This document shows positions 11,291-25,800 of a DNA stretch of 64,000 nt, in pieces; the first letter of the stretch is position 1, and each line of letters starts with the position of its first letter. The notes below the pieces were generated by a model, which did not search any database, was not told the DNA's origin, and was given only the letters and a program-made list of their open reading frames with translations. Made by a program: the position numbers and the translations under genes. The DNA lies in contig NC_088296.1 of the NCBI RefSeq assembly GCF_032854445.1, positions 4,919,246 through 4,983,245 on the forward strand. The letters run 5' to 3'. The DNA is from Liolophura sinensis. Taxonomy: Eukaryota > Mollusca > Polyplacophora > Chitonida > Chitonidae.

Positions 11291-12870
11291 GATACCTGCC
11301 AGGAAGGGGACGTTAATATATTTACGGTATGTCTACTCCACTGATTCTTGAGAGGGAAGGGGGACGTGAATATATTCACACTATACCTACTCCATTGATT
11401 CCTCCCGGGGAGGGGAAGTGAATATATCCACACTACATCTACTTCACCGATTCCTGCCAGGATGGGGGCGGGGATATATTCACACTATATCTACTGCACT
11501 GATTCCTCAGAGGAAGGGAACACGAATATATTCGAACTATATCTACTCCACTGATTCCTGCCAGGAAGGGGACGTGAATATATTCACACTATATCTACTT
11601 CACCGATTCCTGCCAGGAAGGGGACGTGAATATATTCACACTATATCTACTGCACTGATTCCTCAGAGGAAGGGAACACGAATATATTCGAACTATATCT
11701 ACTCCACTGATTCCTGCCAGGAAGGGGACGTGAATATATTCACACTATATCTACTTCACCGATTCCTGCCAGGAAGGGGACGTGAATATATTCACACTAT
11801 ATCTACTTCACCGATTCCTGCCAGGAAGGGGGACGTGAATATATTCACACTATATCTACTTCACCGATTCCTGCCAGGAAGGGGGGCGTGAATATATTCA
11901 CACTATATCTACTTCACCGATTCCTGCCAGGAAGGGGACGTGAATATATTCACACTATATCTACTTCACCGATTCCTGCCAGGAAGGGGACGTGAATATA
12001 TTCACACTATATCTACTTCACCGATTCCTGCCAGGAAGGGGGCGTGAATATATTCACACTATATCTACTTCACCGATTCCTGCCAGGAAAGGGACGTGAA
12101 TATATTCGCACTATATCTACTCCACTGATTCCTGCCAGGAAGGGGACGTGAATATATTCACATAATATCTACTTCACCGATTCCTGCCAGGAAGGGGCGT
12201 GAATATATTCACACTATAGCTACTCCATTGATTCCTCCCGGGGAGGGGAAGTGAATATATCCACACTACATCTACTTCACCGATTCCTGCCAGGATGGGG
12301 GCGGGGATATATTCACACTATATCTACTGCACTGATTCCTGAGAGGAAGGGAACACGAATATATTCGAACTATATCTACTCCACTGATTCCTGCCAGGAA
12401 GGGGACGTGAATATATTCACACTATATCTACTTCACCGATTCCTGCCAGGAAGGGGACGTGAATATATTCACACTATATCTACTTCACTGATTCCTGCCA
12501 GGAAGGGGACGTGAATATATTCACACTATATCTACTTCACCGATTCCTGCCAGGAAGGGAACACGAATATATCCAGACTATATCTACTTCACCGATTCCT
12601 GCGAGGAAGAGGGCGCGGATATATTCGCACTATATCTACCTCACCGATTCCTGCCAGGAAGGGGACGTGAATATATCCACACTATATCTACTTCACCGAT
12701 TCCTGCCAGGAAGGGAACACGAATATATTCACACTATATCTACTTCACCGATTCCTGCCAGGAAGGGGAACACGAATATATTCACACTATATCTACTTCA
12801 CCGATTCCTGCCAGGAAGGGGGCGCGGATATAATCGCACTATATCTACTCCACTGATTCCTGCCAGGAAA
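11257..12870 (+). repeat. 52-bp satellite, about 31 units, with two dyads per unit
   Basis: The unit runs GACGTGAATATATTCACAC, TATATCTACTTCACCGA, TTCCTGCCAGGAAGGG. GTGAATATATTCAC is a perfect 14-bp palindrome, and TTCCTGCCAGGAA is palindromic apart from its centre. Variants substitute AACACGAATATATTC or GGCGCGGATATA. Open frames of 87-157 codons cross it, but they come from the repeat and no domain was seen. Confidence 0.95.
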
Positions 12871-13644
12871 AAATATATGCTATTGAATTACGATTGATGT
12901 TGGTTGATCACGTCAAATTCATATATGCATATGTGTGCTTACATACTTCAGATATATTCTTCGTCGCCGTCGATCACGTTAATTGGTTTCTGAGAATTGC
13001 TTTTCCTTTTATTTTGGCAAGGAAACCTTTTGAGTTGTATGGCAGTCAATATCCAGACTCCGTGTGTATTTTATTTACGTTGATACTTCACTGGCTTCTG
13101 ATCTAGCACTCAAATTCTCGTATACGACCATGACACTTTCTTATTAAATTGATTTTGCGTTGCATATATACATAATACAGCAAAGGACATCAACATAAAT
13201 TTTACTTTTTGTACTTCAAGTTCCAAATGAGCTCATCTGAAAATCAGAATCGTTGTTTCAAGTCTCGAATGAACTTATGTGTCAACGGTTGTGTCAAATA
13301 GCAGACAGCAAACCAGAATAGCTGTATGAAGGATCCGACTTACCAATGAAAAGGGTCAATATGTCTATTGGACAAACAGCGAACGCTGTGTGGATAGATA
13401 TTTCATTAGGAGTAATTAGTCACAAGTGATTACGTGGTAGCAACTGAAAACTTATTTTAGTTAGTTTGCCACGTGATCCCGTTAACTTCGTGATGTAAAT
13501 CGTTTGAAAACACCGATCAAATTAAATCATATCATTTTCGTCACATAACCAGTTAGAGTACTAAGAGGAAAGGGAGCTAATTCCATGATTGTGCAGAGTT
13601 ATTTGCCCATTGGCTAAAGTATACATGTTTCCTATTTGTTTCAG
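12871..13644. other. Unassigned sequence upstream of the first filamin-like exon seen
   Basis: This is unique-looking A+T-rich sequence with no domain-bearing open frame. Its right end (TTTCCTATTTGTTTCAG) is a good polypyrimidine tract and 3' splice site, so at least the last part is intron. Confidence 0.5.
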
Positions 13645-13839
13645 ATTTTCGCACTGTCTTGCGCATTACCTCCGCTTCAATCCTGGCCTACATCCTCACT
13701 TACATATCCTACCTGCGCTACTTCAACCCGCTGTTCGTCATACGAGAACGTCAGAAGCGGCTTTACTTCGTGGACTGCACCGGCAACATTGTCTGCAAGC
13801 CGGGTTTTCGTCAACAACTGCTTGACCTCTTTCAAAGTG
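13645..13839 (+). CDS. Filamin-like gene, exon with membrane-like segment
   Basis: The acceptor TTTGTTTCAG lies at 13635-13644 and the donor GTAAGT starts at 13840. The exon enters with two bases finishing a codon and leaves with one base (G), which joins AT of the next exon to give Asp. The protein reads FRTVLRITSASILAYILTY, then ISYLRYFNPLFVIRERQKR and LYFVDCTGNIVCKPGFRQQ. About 17-20 hydrophobic residues followed by a basic cluster look like a membrane or amphipathic segment. High G+C at third positions and clean splice sites support coding. I do not recognise this N-terminal module. Confidence 0.75.
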
Positions 13840-16800
13840 GTAAGTTTATTAAGACTCAGTATTTATGTCCTGTGGCTCGAAGTCCATTATTCTGTCCGTC
13901 CGTCTGTTCAGCCACACCTTTGAAAACAGACTCTTATCAATGCCATCTTACGGCTTGCAGCCAATGGGGACCTGTCAAACGCCCGGCAGCAGAAAGTTGA
14001 CGTCATTTTATTGACGTCAAATGTGCCTTTCCCAGCTCATCATGATGACGTCACATTAAAGACAGTTCGACGTTACAGTAGAAACTGATACATTGTAACG
14101 GTGTAGGCGTTACGCTAAATCCATTCTTGACGTAACAATGGGTCGAGGTCTAGGGGCATTTTCATGAAGTTTACTTAGCTAAGTAAGCCCTTAACTACCA
14201 ATGGGGCTGCTTTCATGAAGCTTACTTAGTGTTAAGTTATCCTTAACTAAGTGCACTTTGTGCAGGTTTGAAACCTGAGGACAGGTTTCATGAAGCTCAT
14301 TTAGTGTTAAGTTGCCCTTAGCTATGTGCACTTTATATCCATACAACATGCGTTGTCATGGTAATTAAGGGCTTACTAAGTGAGCTTCAAAATCGGATAC
14401 TGTTTTACACTAGCGCCACCTAGCGGGATTAAAAAATATGCCGCCTCCCCATTTTATCAAGTTTATACAACATGTACACTTAGGTTTTGGAAAGAAATCT
14501 GGTCTGGTCAGAAATTATTGGAGTCATTTAATTATATTTTTGAGAGGCTTGTCAACAAGATATCTCCTAAATGCTTGAAGCAAAAATCATGAAACTTAGA
14601 CCCCGTGTACACCTAGTGATGCAAAAGAATGTTATAGTTTTTCAATGACCGTGATTTTTTCAAGCTCTTTACGCATGTTCTTTATTATCTTAAAAATACC
14701 CTATTTCTTGCAACTGTACTTACAGCCGAATGATATTTTTTACCTCACTTTGCGTAAGTCACGGTGCTAGGGAACGTGTGACTTTTTAAGTATTTATATG
14801 AACATTTAGATTAAAATTTTATGCTGGGGTATGACCATTTTTCGGTTGTCACACTGTTGTCGTTGTTATGGCATTAATGTTAAGTGTTGTAGTCTTTGAG
14901 TTTGAAACACTGGGTTCTAGTGTCACATTTTGTGACAAAAATATGACACTTCCGGTTTTTGCCACTATATATACATATACATACAGAGCTGTGCATACGT
15001 TTGCTAGATGGGCCTTAAAAGAAGCTATTTCAAGCAAAAAAAATTTGGACATGATTCCAATGATACAAAAATGGGACACAAAAGACCACCACAGAACCGT
15101 ATGTTTTAAACACATTTTACTCGGTTACAAAAAATTAAATAATAAATTGAAGTATTTTCCTGTACAGTATTTACTGGTCTTGCATTAGACATAAACCTTT
15201 TCGTGCTAGCGTTTGCTCTATACATTTAAAACATATATATGTTATTCCGCGTATAGCAACATACAAACATGTGTATTTCACCTATGGCAATATACAAATA
15301 TGTATACGATATTTCACGTATGGCAAAATACAAACATGTATACGGTATTTTACGTATGGCAACATACAAACATGTATACGGTATTTCACGTATGGCAATA
15401 TACAAACATGTATACGATATTTTACGTATGACAACATACAAACATGTGTACGGTATTTCACGTATGGCAATATAAAATATACGATATTTCACGAATGGCA
15501 AAATACAAACAAGTATATGATATTTCACGTATGGCAACATACAAACATGTATACGGTATTTCACGTAAGGCAACATACAAACATGTATACCATATTTCAC
15601 ATATGGCAATACACAAGCATGTATACGGTATTTCACGTATGGCAACATACAAACATGTATACGGTATTTCACGTATGGCAACATACAAACATGTGTACGG
15701 TATTTCACATATGGCAACATACAAACATGTATACCATATTTCATGTATGGCAATATACAAGCATGTATACGGTATTTCACGTATGGCAACATACAAACAT
15801 GTATATGATATTTCACGTATGGCAAAATACAAATATGTATACGATATTTCACGTATGGCAACATACAAGCATGTATACGGTATTTCACGTAGGACAATAT
15901 ATAAATATGTATACGGTATTTCACCTATGGCAATATATAAATACGTTTACGGTATTTCACGTATGACAATATACAAATATGTGTACGGTATTTCACGTAT
16001 GACAATTTATAAATATGTATACGGTATTTCACCTATGGCAATATATAAATATGTATACGGTATTTCACGTATAGCAATATATAAATATGTATACGGTATT
16101 TCCCGTATGGCAATATATAAATATGTATACGATATTTCCCGTATGGCAATATACAAGCATGTATACGGTATTTCACGTATGACAATATATAAATATGTAT
16201 GCTGTTTTTAAAGTATGGCAATATATAAATATGTATACGGCATTTCACGTATGACAATATATAAATAAGTATACGGTATTTCACGTATAGCAATATACAA
16301 GCATGTGTACGGTATTTCACGTATGACAATATATAAATATATATACGATATTTAACCATACGTGAAATACCGTATACGCAATATATAAATAAGTATACGG
16401 TATTGAACGTATGGCAATATACAAATATGTGTCCGGTATTTCACGTATGGAAACGTACAAACATGTATACGGTATTTCTCATTTGGCAATATAAATATGT
16501 ATACGGTATTTCACGTATGGCAATATATAACTATGCATACGGTATTTCACGTATGGCAATACACAAACATGTATACGATATTTCACGTATGGCAATATAC
16601 AAGCTTGTACACGGTATTTCACGTATGACAATATACACATATGTATACAGTATTTAACTTATGGCAATATATGAATATGCATGCTGTATTTAACGTATGG
16701 CAAAATACAAACATGTATACGGTATTTCTCATTTGGCAATATAAATATATGCGCGGAACATCACATTTTTAAAAATCGCGTCCGATTCGAAAACGGGAGA

Positions 16801-19800
16801 ACTGGGACCAAACTCAGGTGGGTCAAACCAAAGACTTTAAAAATGGTACTTGCCTCTATCTCACTTGGCGCTCGACACTGAGAGGTTAGAGCAAGGAAAC
16901 ATGACTTATTTGTCCGGTGCCAGTGAATGTGAATGTATATAATGTGAATGTATATAGCTTTGAATCACATTGCCACCACATGGTCGTGTTCTGCTCTGCG
17001 TAACGCGGCTTTGCAGTTTGTTTGGTTTACTCTTAATTATGCAGTACTTGGTTATGCACGTGTGCGCGCATGGGCAGACAGACTGTCATGTACTCCATGA
17101 CAATGTTACTATCCACATTGAAAGATCGTTGTTGATCCATAGGATCGTCCTGTCTATTATAAATCCTCACCAACTTGTAAATGGCACAGGAAGAAGTTAT
17201 GAAAGTATTCTCCATTATGTCTTTCGTTTTAAATTGTTGTTTTTAACCTAAAATAAGCTCCAGACATTTTTATAAAACAGTAATATATTAAATATTTGGC
17301 AAAAACATGTTATGTTTTATGAAAACTTTTATTAAAACCTGAATAAAACAAACAAATAATTGCTAAATGAAACTCTCTCCATGATGACATTTGTCTTCTC
17401 TCTGCTTTAGATGCCAGGATCCGGCAGAAGTTGTTGTCCTGGGTAAAAGAGCGGGTTTGCGGCTTACGGCTGGAGAACTTGAGTACGTCCTGGCAGGACG
17501 GTATCGCACTCTGCTCTCTGATGGAAGCCGTCTCCCCTGGGGCTTGTCCCAGACATGATCTGCTTAAGCCTCACCACCGTGTGAATAACTGTCGCCTTGG
17601 ACTGAAGCTAGCACAGAAACATCTGAATTTACCACAGGTGAGTCAAATGGAATGATCTGTTTCGGATGATCCGGTTTTGGAAATTGGTCTTGTGATTATT
17701 ATCGACGGATGGTATGCGAATGTCTGTTTCAACGCTTAGATCCGTACCTTTAGGTTTCTGTCCAGACAATAATAAGTACATCTACCTCCGATCAGCGCTA
17801 ATTTTTCTGCTTGTCTCTCTGTCTATCTAAATGTAAAACTTATGGCCTTGTATGCATGATTGCACGACCAAACGTAGAGTATTGCCCCTTAGTGTGTAGT
17901 GAAGGATAAGTACATCCAGCTGTAGCGAAGGTTTGCTTTCTACTAGTGCCTTCTAGTTATTGAATATTTAATTTATGCCCCCGATGTAAAGAAAGGTCAT
18001 TCTTTACTTACCGGGCAAATCTCTTGTATTACGGCCGTAGCCGAACCAGCAAACACTGGTTAAGAGTCCGGGGCCGGCTGCTGTAAGACGAATGCTATAG
18101 CTGAATTACTTAGCGAGAATCCCATATTTGATTGATCGATTGATCGATTGATTGATTGATTGATTATTGATTATTGATTGATTTTTGGGTAGAGGAAACA
18201 ATAGTACCTAAGGGTATACCACTGATCTGTGGCAAGCTCATGACGAACTTTTCCACGTGTGGTATACAGATATGCACACTGCATAACAGAAACTTGGACA
18301 AGTGTTCAGTGACGAGTGTCACGGACGACGTATTGTGAGAGTTTCGTAAAATTAGTGTCAGTGTACTTCATTGACCAGATTTCGAGTATTGTCTTGAATG
18401 TGAACTCTGGTGCTCTTGTCAAGACGAGTATTTGTACAAAGACCAAACCGCTTTCCTGCCCCGCAGACTATACGAAAAGAGGGATGGTCTAAATTTTGAC
18501 ATTGTAGTTTGTCTTTACTTGGATAGCAATACACCGAAGGTCCTGAATGTAGTGTAGTATTGTAGCATTTGTTAGACCCTTCGTGTTATGTGACGATTCC
18601 AATCAGGTTCACAAGTTATTACTGCAAAAAGAAGTGTGTCAAGGTTATCCCATCGAACGCCTTCACTCCAAGTTTCTTACATTTTGCAACAAGTACCGGT
18701 AAGTAAATATGGACAGAGCTTTCAGAATCTCCCGCGCTCTGCTTCATAATTTTGGCTGATTCCGCTTAGTCCGCCTAGCTAGGCGCTGTATATTTATCGT
18801 GCTGAATTAGGTCGCCACCTTTGATATATGAACAGTTGCAATCAAAGAACAACTTTGAATACTGATTTTATTCATTCCACTAGAAGATTCCGTGCGTCTT
18901 TCCAACGTCTTGAAAACTGTTGACAGCTTCTCTCTGTATGATTCCGCTTTAATTTCGTACTTGGTTCTGTACTTAGTTACTTCCTTCCTTAGGCCTTTGG
19001 TGGTTTCTTGTAAACGTCGTTTTGAAAAATTCGCCTAGCGATTATTGACCATTACAGCAATGTCTGTTTCCACGCATCGATAGACTAAGACATGCTCTTA
19101 CGTTAGCCAGTCCAGCCATTGTTGGGGGGGGGGGGGGGGGAAGAGACGTTTGTTACTTAGGAATAGATACGATAAAACCCTAAATTATGTCGACACAGCA
19201 AAAGCATTTGAGTGCAAACACAGTGTCAGTAACAAGGCCATGCTAGCCGCTATTAACCGAGTAAAGAGACATCCCGTGGGGTCATGTTGACTTCAAAGCC
19301 GTACATCTGCAGGGGATCACAGAGAAGACGGAGTCACATACAGTATAACTGCAGGGCCATCTTCCCGCTGGTTGTTTTGCTGATGTTACTATCGATATGG
19401 GATGGAGAGACAAACATGCGCAGATAATATTGCCGTTCTGTGTTTCCAAGTCTGGATCGAAGACACGAATACAATGTAATTTATAGTATAGAAAATGTGA
19501 GAGTCGTTACATCAGGTGTGAGAGTCGTTACATCAGGGTCTTTATTGATCGCCCGCACAAACGAACATTGGGGTCATTATGTTTCATAATTGTGCCTTTC
19601 TACGTACGTCGCCATTTTTCTTTCTGTCTCCCTTTTTCCTCCTGGATAATGTGTTTTTTTAAAATAACACATTCAGCTTCCGGTTAAAAGGTGACCTCAT
19701 TATCATTTTGATGATAACGGATTGTTTTATCTTGTGACCTTTTTCTTTCTGATCTACTTATACCTGATGCGTTGTTCACTAGCTTAAGCTAGTTTTATAC

Positions 19801-22800
19801 ATGTAGAACATGTATAACAGCTATATGCACAGCGCTCACGTTGCGCGATACGGCTTTACCCGAACAGAGTGACGTCCCTTGACGACGTGAAGCCGTCGCT
19901 TTTAGGCAGAGTAGGGCCAATCTGCCAATTTTAACATGCAGTAGAATATATAATATGAATAACTAATTAAATAAGACAAGATTGACCTTGTGAATTATTT
20001 TTGTGGGTGTGTTTGGGTGTCACATGTTGTAAAAAAATAACCATATTCTTCAGTTTTAATTTGGCTTATTCATTTATTTGATTGGTATTTTACGTCGTAG
20101 TTAATTATATCGTACTTTTACGTCGACGGCGGGAGGAAACTGGGCAGATCAGTGGGAAAACCCACGTCCATGTATTCTGTTAGTATAACACAATATTGTA
20201 CAACACAATATTGTACAACACAATATTGTACAATATTGTAAAACACAATATTGTACAACACAATATTGTACAACATAATATTCTGTTAGTCTAATAGAAT
20301 AGTTCTGTTGAATCAATAGATTATGTGTGTTATATTTATAAGAATAATCTGCTGCAATAACAGAATATATCTTGGTATCACTCAGATAACAGACTTTCTG
20401 TTAAATTAAACAGATTATTTTTAGTGCTATTTCGACACACAGGACACACTCTTCTGAAACAATGGTTGCCAATGGTTGCGCGAGTCTTACCCAGACCTAG
20501 TTTATCGACCTAACCCCATTGTAGGGTGACAGACAATCGTAGGATAACGACAGTGTCGTTTTTAGTGCTGTAAACAAGTCTGAACCATTCTTTTCCTCGC
20601 CGTAAAGATGACACATACGATCGATAATCTAAAACTCACTATCATTCCCGTGGGACTTAATTAGAAGCCGGATTGAATCCTCCAGAAATAACCGTGAGTC
20701 GTGAGGGAATTCTCCCTCACATAGTCCTGCGAGCACGAAAACTGCTTTTTACTGCTTGTGGTATGAATGAGGCTTGGTAGGATTGCTCGGAATAATTACT
20801 TGGTGATTGATACACTAAAAAAATAACTTACTGATTTTGTCTGAGTGATGTTAGCTTGTATTCTGTTATTATAACATAAAACTTTTTGGTCATATTCAAC
20901 ATAATATCCCGTTAGTCTAAGACGATATTTATGTCTGTATGTATGCTTGGAGTTTAACTTCGTACTCAGAGGAAAAGACCTTTAAAAATCGAAGTAGGCA
21001 TCACTAAATAGATCACTTAAAACAATACATAAATATACTTCCATTTGTTTCTTTGTTTTTAGCCCACCATAGTTTTCAAATATTTGAATGCCTTTCAACA
21101 CTCTTTAAAAATATGAAAAAATAGGTGAAAGTATTTTTACGCATAGTTTGTTTGTATGATAAACCTTACTTCACATTTCAGCTTTCTTTTGCTTAAACAA
21201 TTCGATCTTTATGTTCAGTTAGTATAATATTTGGGCTATGCTTAAGAGACTAATCTGCTGCAATAACAGGGTGAATTCTAGCATCACTTAGACAACACAC
21301 TTTCTGTTAACTTTAACTGACAGAATGATTGTTTATTATAAGTGCTAAGCGCTCAACATTTAAAGGAAAAGAAAAGAAAAAATAAAGTAAGGGTCATCAA
21401 CAAGAACAAGGGGAGCTGTCTCTGAAATATGTCTAAGCTATCAGCGAAAAAAGTGCATATAAATGTACAAATTGTATGTAAGCTAGGATTTATGGGTCAG
21501 TGTTTTGGTATATATTGATTTTTCATCCCAAAATGCATTTTTTAAAAAATCTATTCATGTAGTAAATGTAATGTCATGTAAACAAACCTATAAAACAGTT
21601 ATTCTGATATTATACACCGATCAGAGTGAAGCAAAGGTTGGGTCATTATAAAAAAGGGCCTTTCGGATAGCAGCATTGGGTGTGATGGATACATGAAAAA
21701 GTACTATAAACAGAGAGCATGATTTTAAGGAAAATCAGTTTTTTATCATATTTTATATTTCTTAATGATCCCTCTATTTTATGCATATTTTCCGCCATTG
21801 CTCGGGAATATTCGGAAATGACGTCATTAATAAACATACTTGAATCGCTGGACTCTCCCAATTTGAGCGGATGGTCGTAAGTTTGCCCTGGGCTCTGTCC
21901 GGTTTCCTCCCACCATAATGCTGGCCGCCGTCGTATAAGTGAAATATTCTTGAGTACGGCGTAAAACACCAATCAAATCAAATCAAATCCTTCAGCCACA
22001 AATCTCACAACTGTCACATATTAAAGGTAGATCTCAAAGGACCACCGTAGACCTGGCTATATATAAAAACACTTCATTACCTGAAATTTTTTTTTTTTTT
22101 TTTTTGCAAATGGCAAACGTCTGAAAATGATTACTGCTATTTTATAGCAACTATTCATGCGCAATTTTTCTTTGAGACTTGTCTTTCTCTCGTAGGGATG
22201 GAAAAGTGCCTTTTCGTTAGTGTGTTATTAAATCAGGATATGACAGGTATACCTCGCCAGGCGGTGGTGTTTGTGGGGAGGGAGTTGGGGGGGGGGGGGG
22301 AGCTACCACGCTCCACCCATAAATGTGACCCTCACGGGATTCACCAACTGTCACTGATTACTGCGTTAAGTCCAAACGTAATTCTGTTTCTCAAGAGAAC
22401 ACGTCAATAATTATCAATAATTAACGTTGCCTTCTACTCCACTGACAGTGGAGCATGCATCACGACCTCTGATTTGAGGCCATTGCTGTTTCCTGTACAC
22501 ACCATGCTTGAGAAAGCGTGAATTAAATCGCTGTGTATGTCAGTGCCGGACTTAATCATTTACACAACTGTAACAGATTTTTTTGATCACTACAGACCGT
22601 GTTAATCCTTTGGAATCCCATCATGCGCGCAACTGAAGGAAATGGCACAACAATCCAATTGCTAAGTTTTCGTCCAAGACAGCCTTTTTATACAAAAAAA
22701 AAAACAAAAAAACAATCGCTTCAGTTTGAACTAAAAACAAAAGCATGCAAGTCTTCTGGTTAGAGTGTTATCAAAATCTCATTGAACACATTTTAATATA

Positions 22801-25800
22801 ATATTTTAATTCTTGGAAATCAACCGCAGAGGATGTGATATGGGCATATTACCTGGTTTGAAGTTCGATTCTGTTTCTGGTTAGTTTGAATCCTATACAT
22901 TGATGCATTTCCGGCTGTTTGGGATTGATAATACTTCCGGTTCAGTGGACATATTTCAGAACTGTTGGAACTGCCATGGATAAAAACTGTAACAAATTTA
23001 TAAATCTGCCTGATTCGTATTCTCCAAATTCTGGGTTTTTTTTATAACACCCTGAAGTCACCGACTGGAGACTACTACTCCGAACCAAGAGTCGTGTTCC
23101 CTCCAATTCCCCGAAATTAGCTTGATAATCACATGAAAGTTGTCCGACTATAAAAAAGCAGTGGGGCTTTGGAATGCAAAAGATATGTGGACGCATTAGG
23201 GTTGTGGGTTGTCATGTCTTCGTCAAATACTCATGAACTACCGCCTTCAAGCCCGAGTGTCCTTGTTTTTGTGTATTCGGCCCACACACATATCCGACCA
23301 GCCATGTGTAAACCACTATCGCCCCTCCACCAACAACCAGGTAAACCTCCTTACTTAAAGGTGGAAAAAAACATAACAATTACATAACGTTCAGATGAAA
23401 GAGTACGAAAGTTGAAAATATTTTTTGTATGGTGGATATTTGGGACTATCATTGGTATATATAGTATTTGTGTAATAATATTATCAATGAGGATATAAAA
23501 CATGTTTAATAATTATATTTGCACTATTATATTTGGTCATCCTGGATTTTGATCTTATTTATATTTTTAATATATTCATAAATATTATCATAATTCAGAT
23601 TAAATACATATGTTTGGATGTAAACAAGAAATTTACATTCAAATAAATACAAGATGCCCCCAAATATCCACCGTACAAAAGTATTTTCAAATATTTGTTT
23701 TATAATAAAAAAAAAGGCCAAAAATATTAATGACCATATTTACATATCAGTTTTGACGCTCTTTCATCTGATCTTGGCTTTATTTTTATGCACTCATATA
23801 CCTCATACCAGACTTTCTTATGTTTAAAAACGAATGTAAACTTTTGTGTATTATATAAAAAAAACTGACAGCATAGAGAGCAGTGATGATATTGTGATAT
23901 AATACGACATCTTGTCAATTTATCTGAGCTGAGTAGGGTTTTATGCTGGCTTTTCGTGTAAACGTTTAAATAGCACGTTTACACGCCCCATAGCATCATG
24001 GCTTAAGCAAAAAAAGGGGAATGTAGTGGTGTTATTTGCAATTTATTACACGTCACTGGTGTAGAATTACTCAAAATGTCATTTTGTATTTGGTAATATA
24101 TATCTTTGTGTGGAAACAATAGATCACAGTTTTACAAATTAGATCTCTCTCTCGTTCTCTCTCCCACTCACTAGATGTTGACATTCACTCGCGGAATGAA
24201 TGACAAGCTCTCACTGATACTAGCCAACACCCACCCAGACTTGCACGGAAGACACAGCGTGGGTTGTTAGTCTGGAACTTTGCCAAAACATCACGGAATC
24301 CGTCAATGTCTCGCGTTGATATATTTCAACCGTTGTCTGTGGAGCGTGTGTTGATGGCAGAATCGCCAATCACAATCCGGCATGTGCCTAACTAAGCCTC
24401 AGGGAGTGTCTTCACAACGTGGGCTGACAAGTCTGTAGAAAGAGACCATAGCCAGATGGTATTACTTGGATGTGTATATATAAAAGTTAAATCCTATTTC
24501 CGTTTCCTATGCAATTTCCAGAGGGCACGATAAACAGTTTTGGCTATTTCACACTTTGTAGTTTTCTGTCGGACAAAAATATGTTAAAGATGGCTTGGAG
24601 TCAATCAATTTTTGTAGACCTCTACTCTCTAAAAACGACTGTGTACAAATTTGCACATCCACAGTGACTTGTATATCAGCAGTACACACATATATACACA
24701 ACACACAGTGGATGTGTTACACGAATTACACAATTTGTGTACTGTGTCTGTTCCCTTTGTTGGGTCGTGAATACAAAGGTCACCTTAACTGATGAAGCGA
24801 TTCACCTGTGCGTCAGTGTTCTGCATTGAACTGATGGGTCTTTGCAGGATAAATTCATTTACTCAGTTTACTCAGTTATAGAGTACGTGATGTGGGGTGT
24901 CAGTAACCTTCATGAGGATTACTGACACCGTATATTTCCGTATCCTATCAATGGGTAACCATATAACGTCACTTCATACATCAACTTTACACACTTACAG
25001 ATTAAATGGTCATATGACTAAGAATTTTGATTCCCAAGATGTCAGGAGACCATTAGAGTGTAAAACAAGAGCTCTTCTATGGTTCTACAAAGCGATGAAT
25101 TTCGTTCTCTCCGTGTACCACTTCTATGTCTCACTACATACTCTACGTTAAAATTTATTTATTTATTTGGTTGGTGTTTTACATCGTACTCAAGAATATT
25201 TCACTAATACGACGGCGTCCATCATTATGGTGAGAGGAAACCTTGCAGAGCCCGGGGGAAACCCACGACAGCTCGAAAGTTGCTGGTAAACCTTCCCACG
25301 TACGACGATTAAATAGTTTTCCCCTGATACAGCCGATCTGTCCAAGCTATGCATTTTGTATCAGCCTATGTGTAATAAATTACAATTAACATCGTTGTAT
25401 TTTTTTTTGGACCTAAATTTGCTTAAGGTATGGTTCTTAGGAGTGTGTACACTGCTGCTATAGTCAAAGATTAACATGAACAAAACAACCGCGGTAAACT
25501 GACCAGATGCCTAACTTCATCGGTTATACGAATGACCAATTTCCAGCTATCGCACTGTCGTAGTTGCTGTGGTTTTACTCTCTGTGCTGTAGCCGTATTT
25601 CACCAGTTAACGAGTGACCATTTGCCAGCTATTGCACTGCCGTCGCTGCTCTGGTTTTACTCTCTATGCTGTAGCCGTATTTTACCTGTTATACGAGTGG
25701 CCATTTGCCAGCTATCGCACCGTCTCTCCCAGTCTTCACTGTCTTGTGATATTACAGTTTCTTTGCATGACAATGGCATCTTGCATTTCTGATTTTCGGA

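Noticed and set aside
11418-12897. Frames of 87, 128 and 157 codons in the 52-bp satellite
   Set aside because: They shift frame with unit-length variants and have no conserved content beyond the repeat.
15226-16359. Long open frames of 108-255 codons on both strands
   Set aside because: They follow from a stop-free 36-bp satellite unit and overlap each other on opposite strands; no domain or non-repeat flank was seen.
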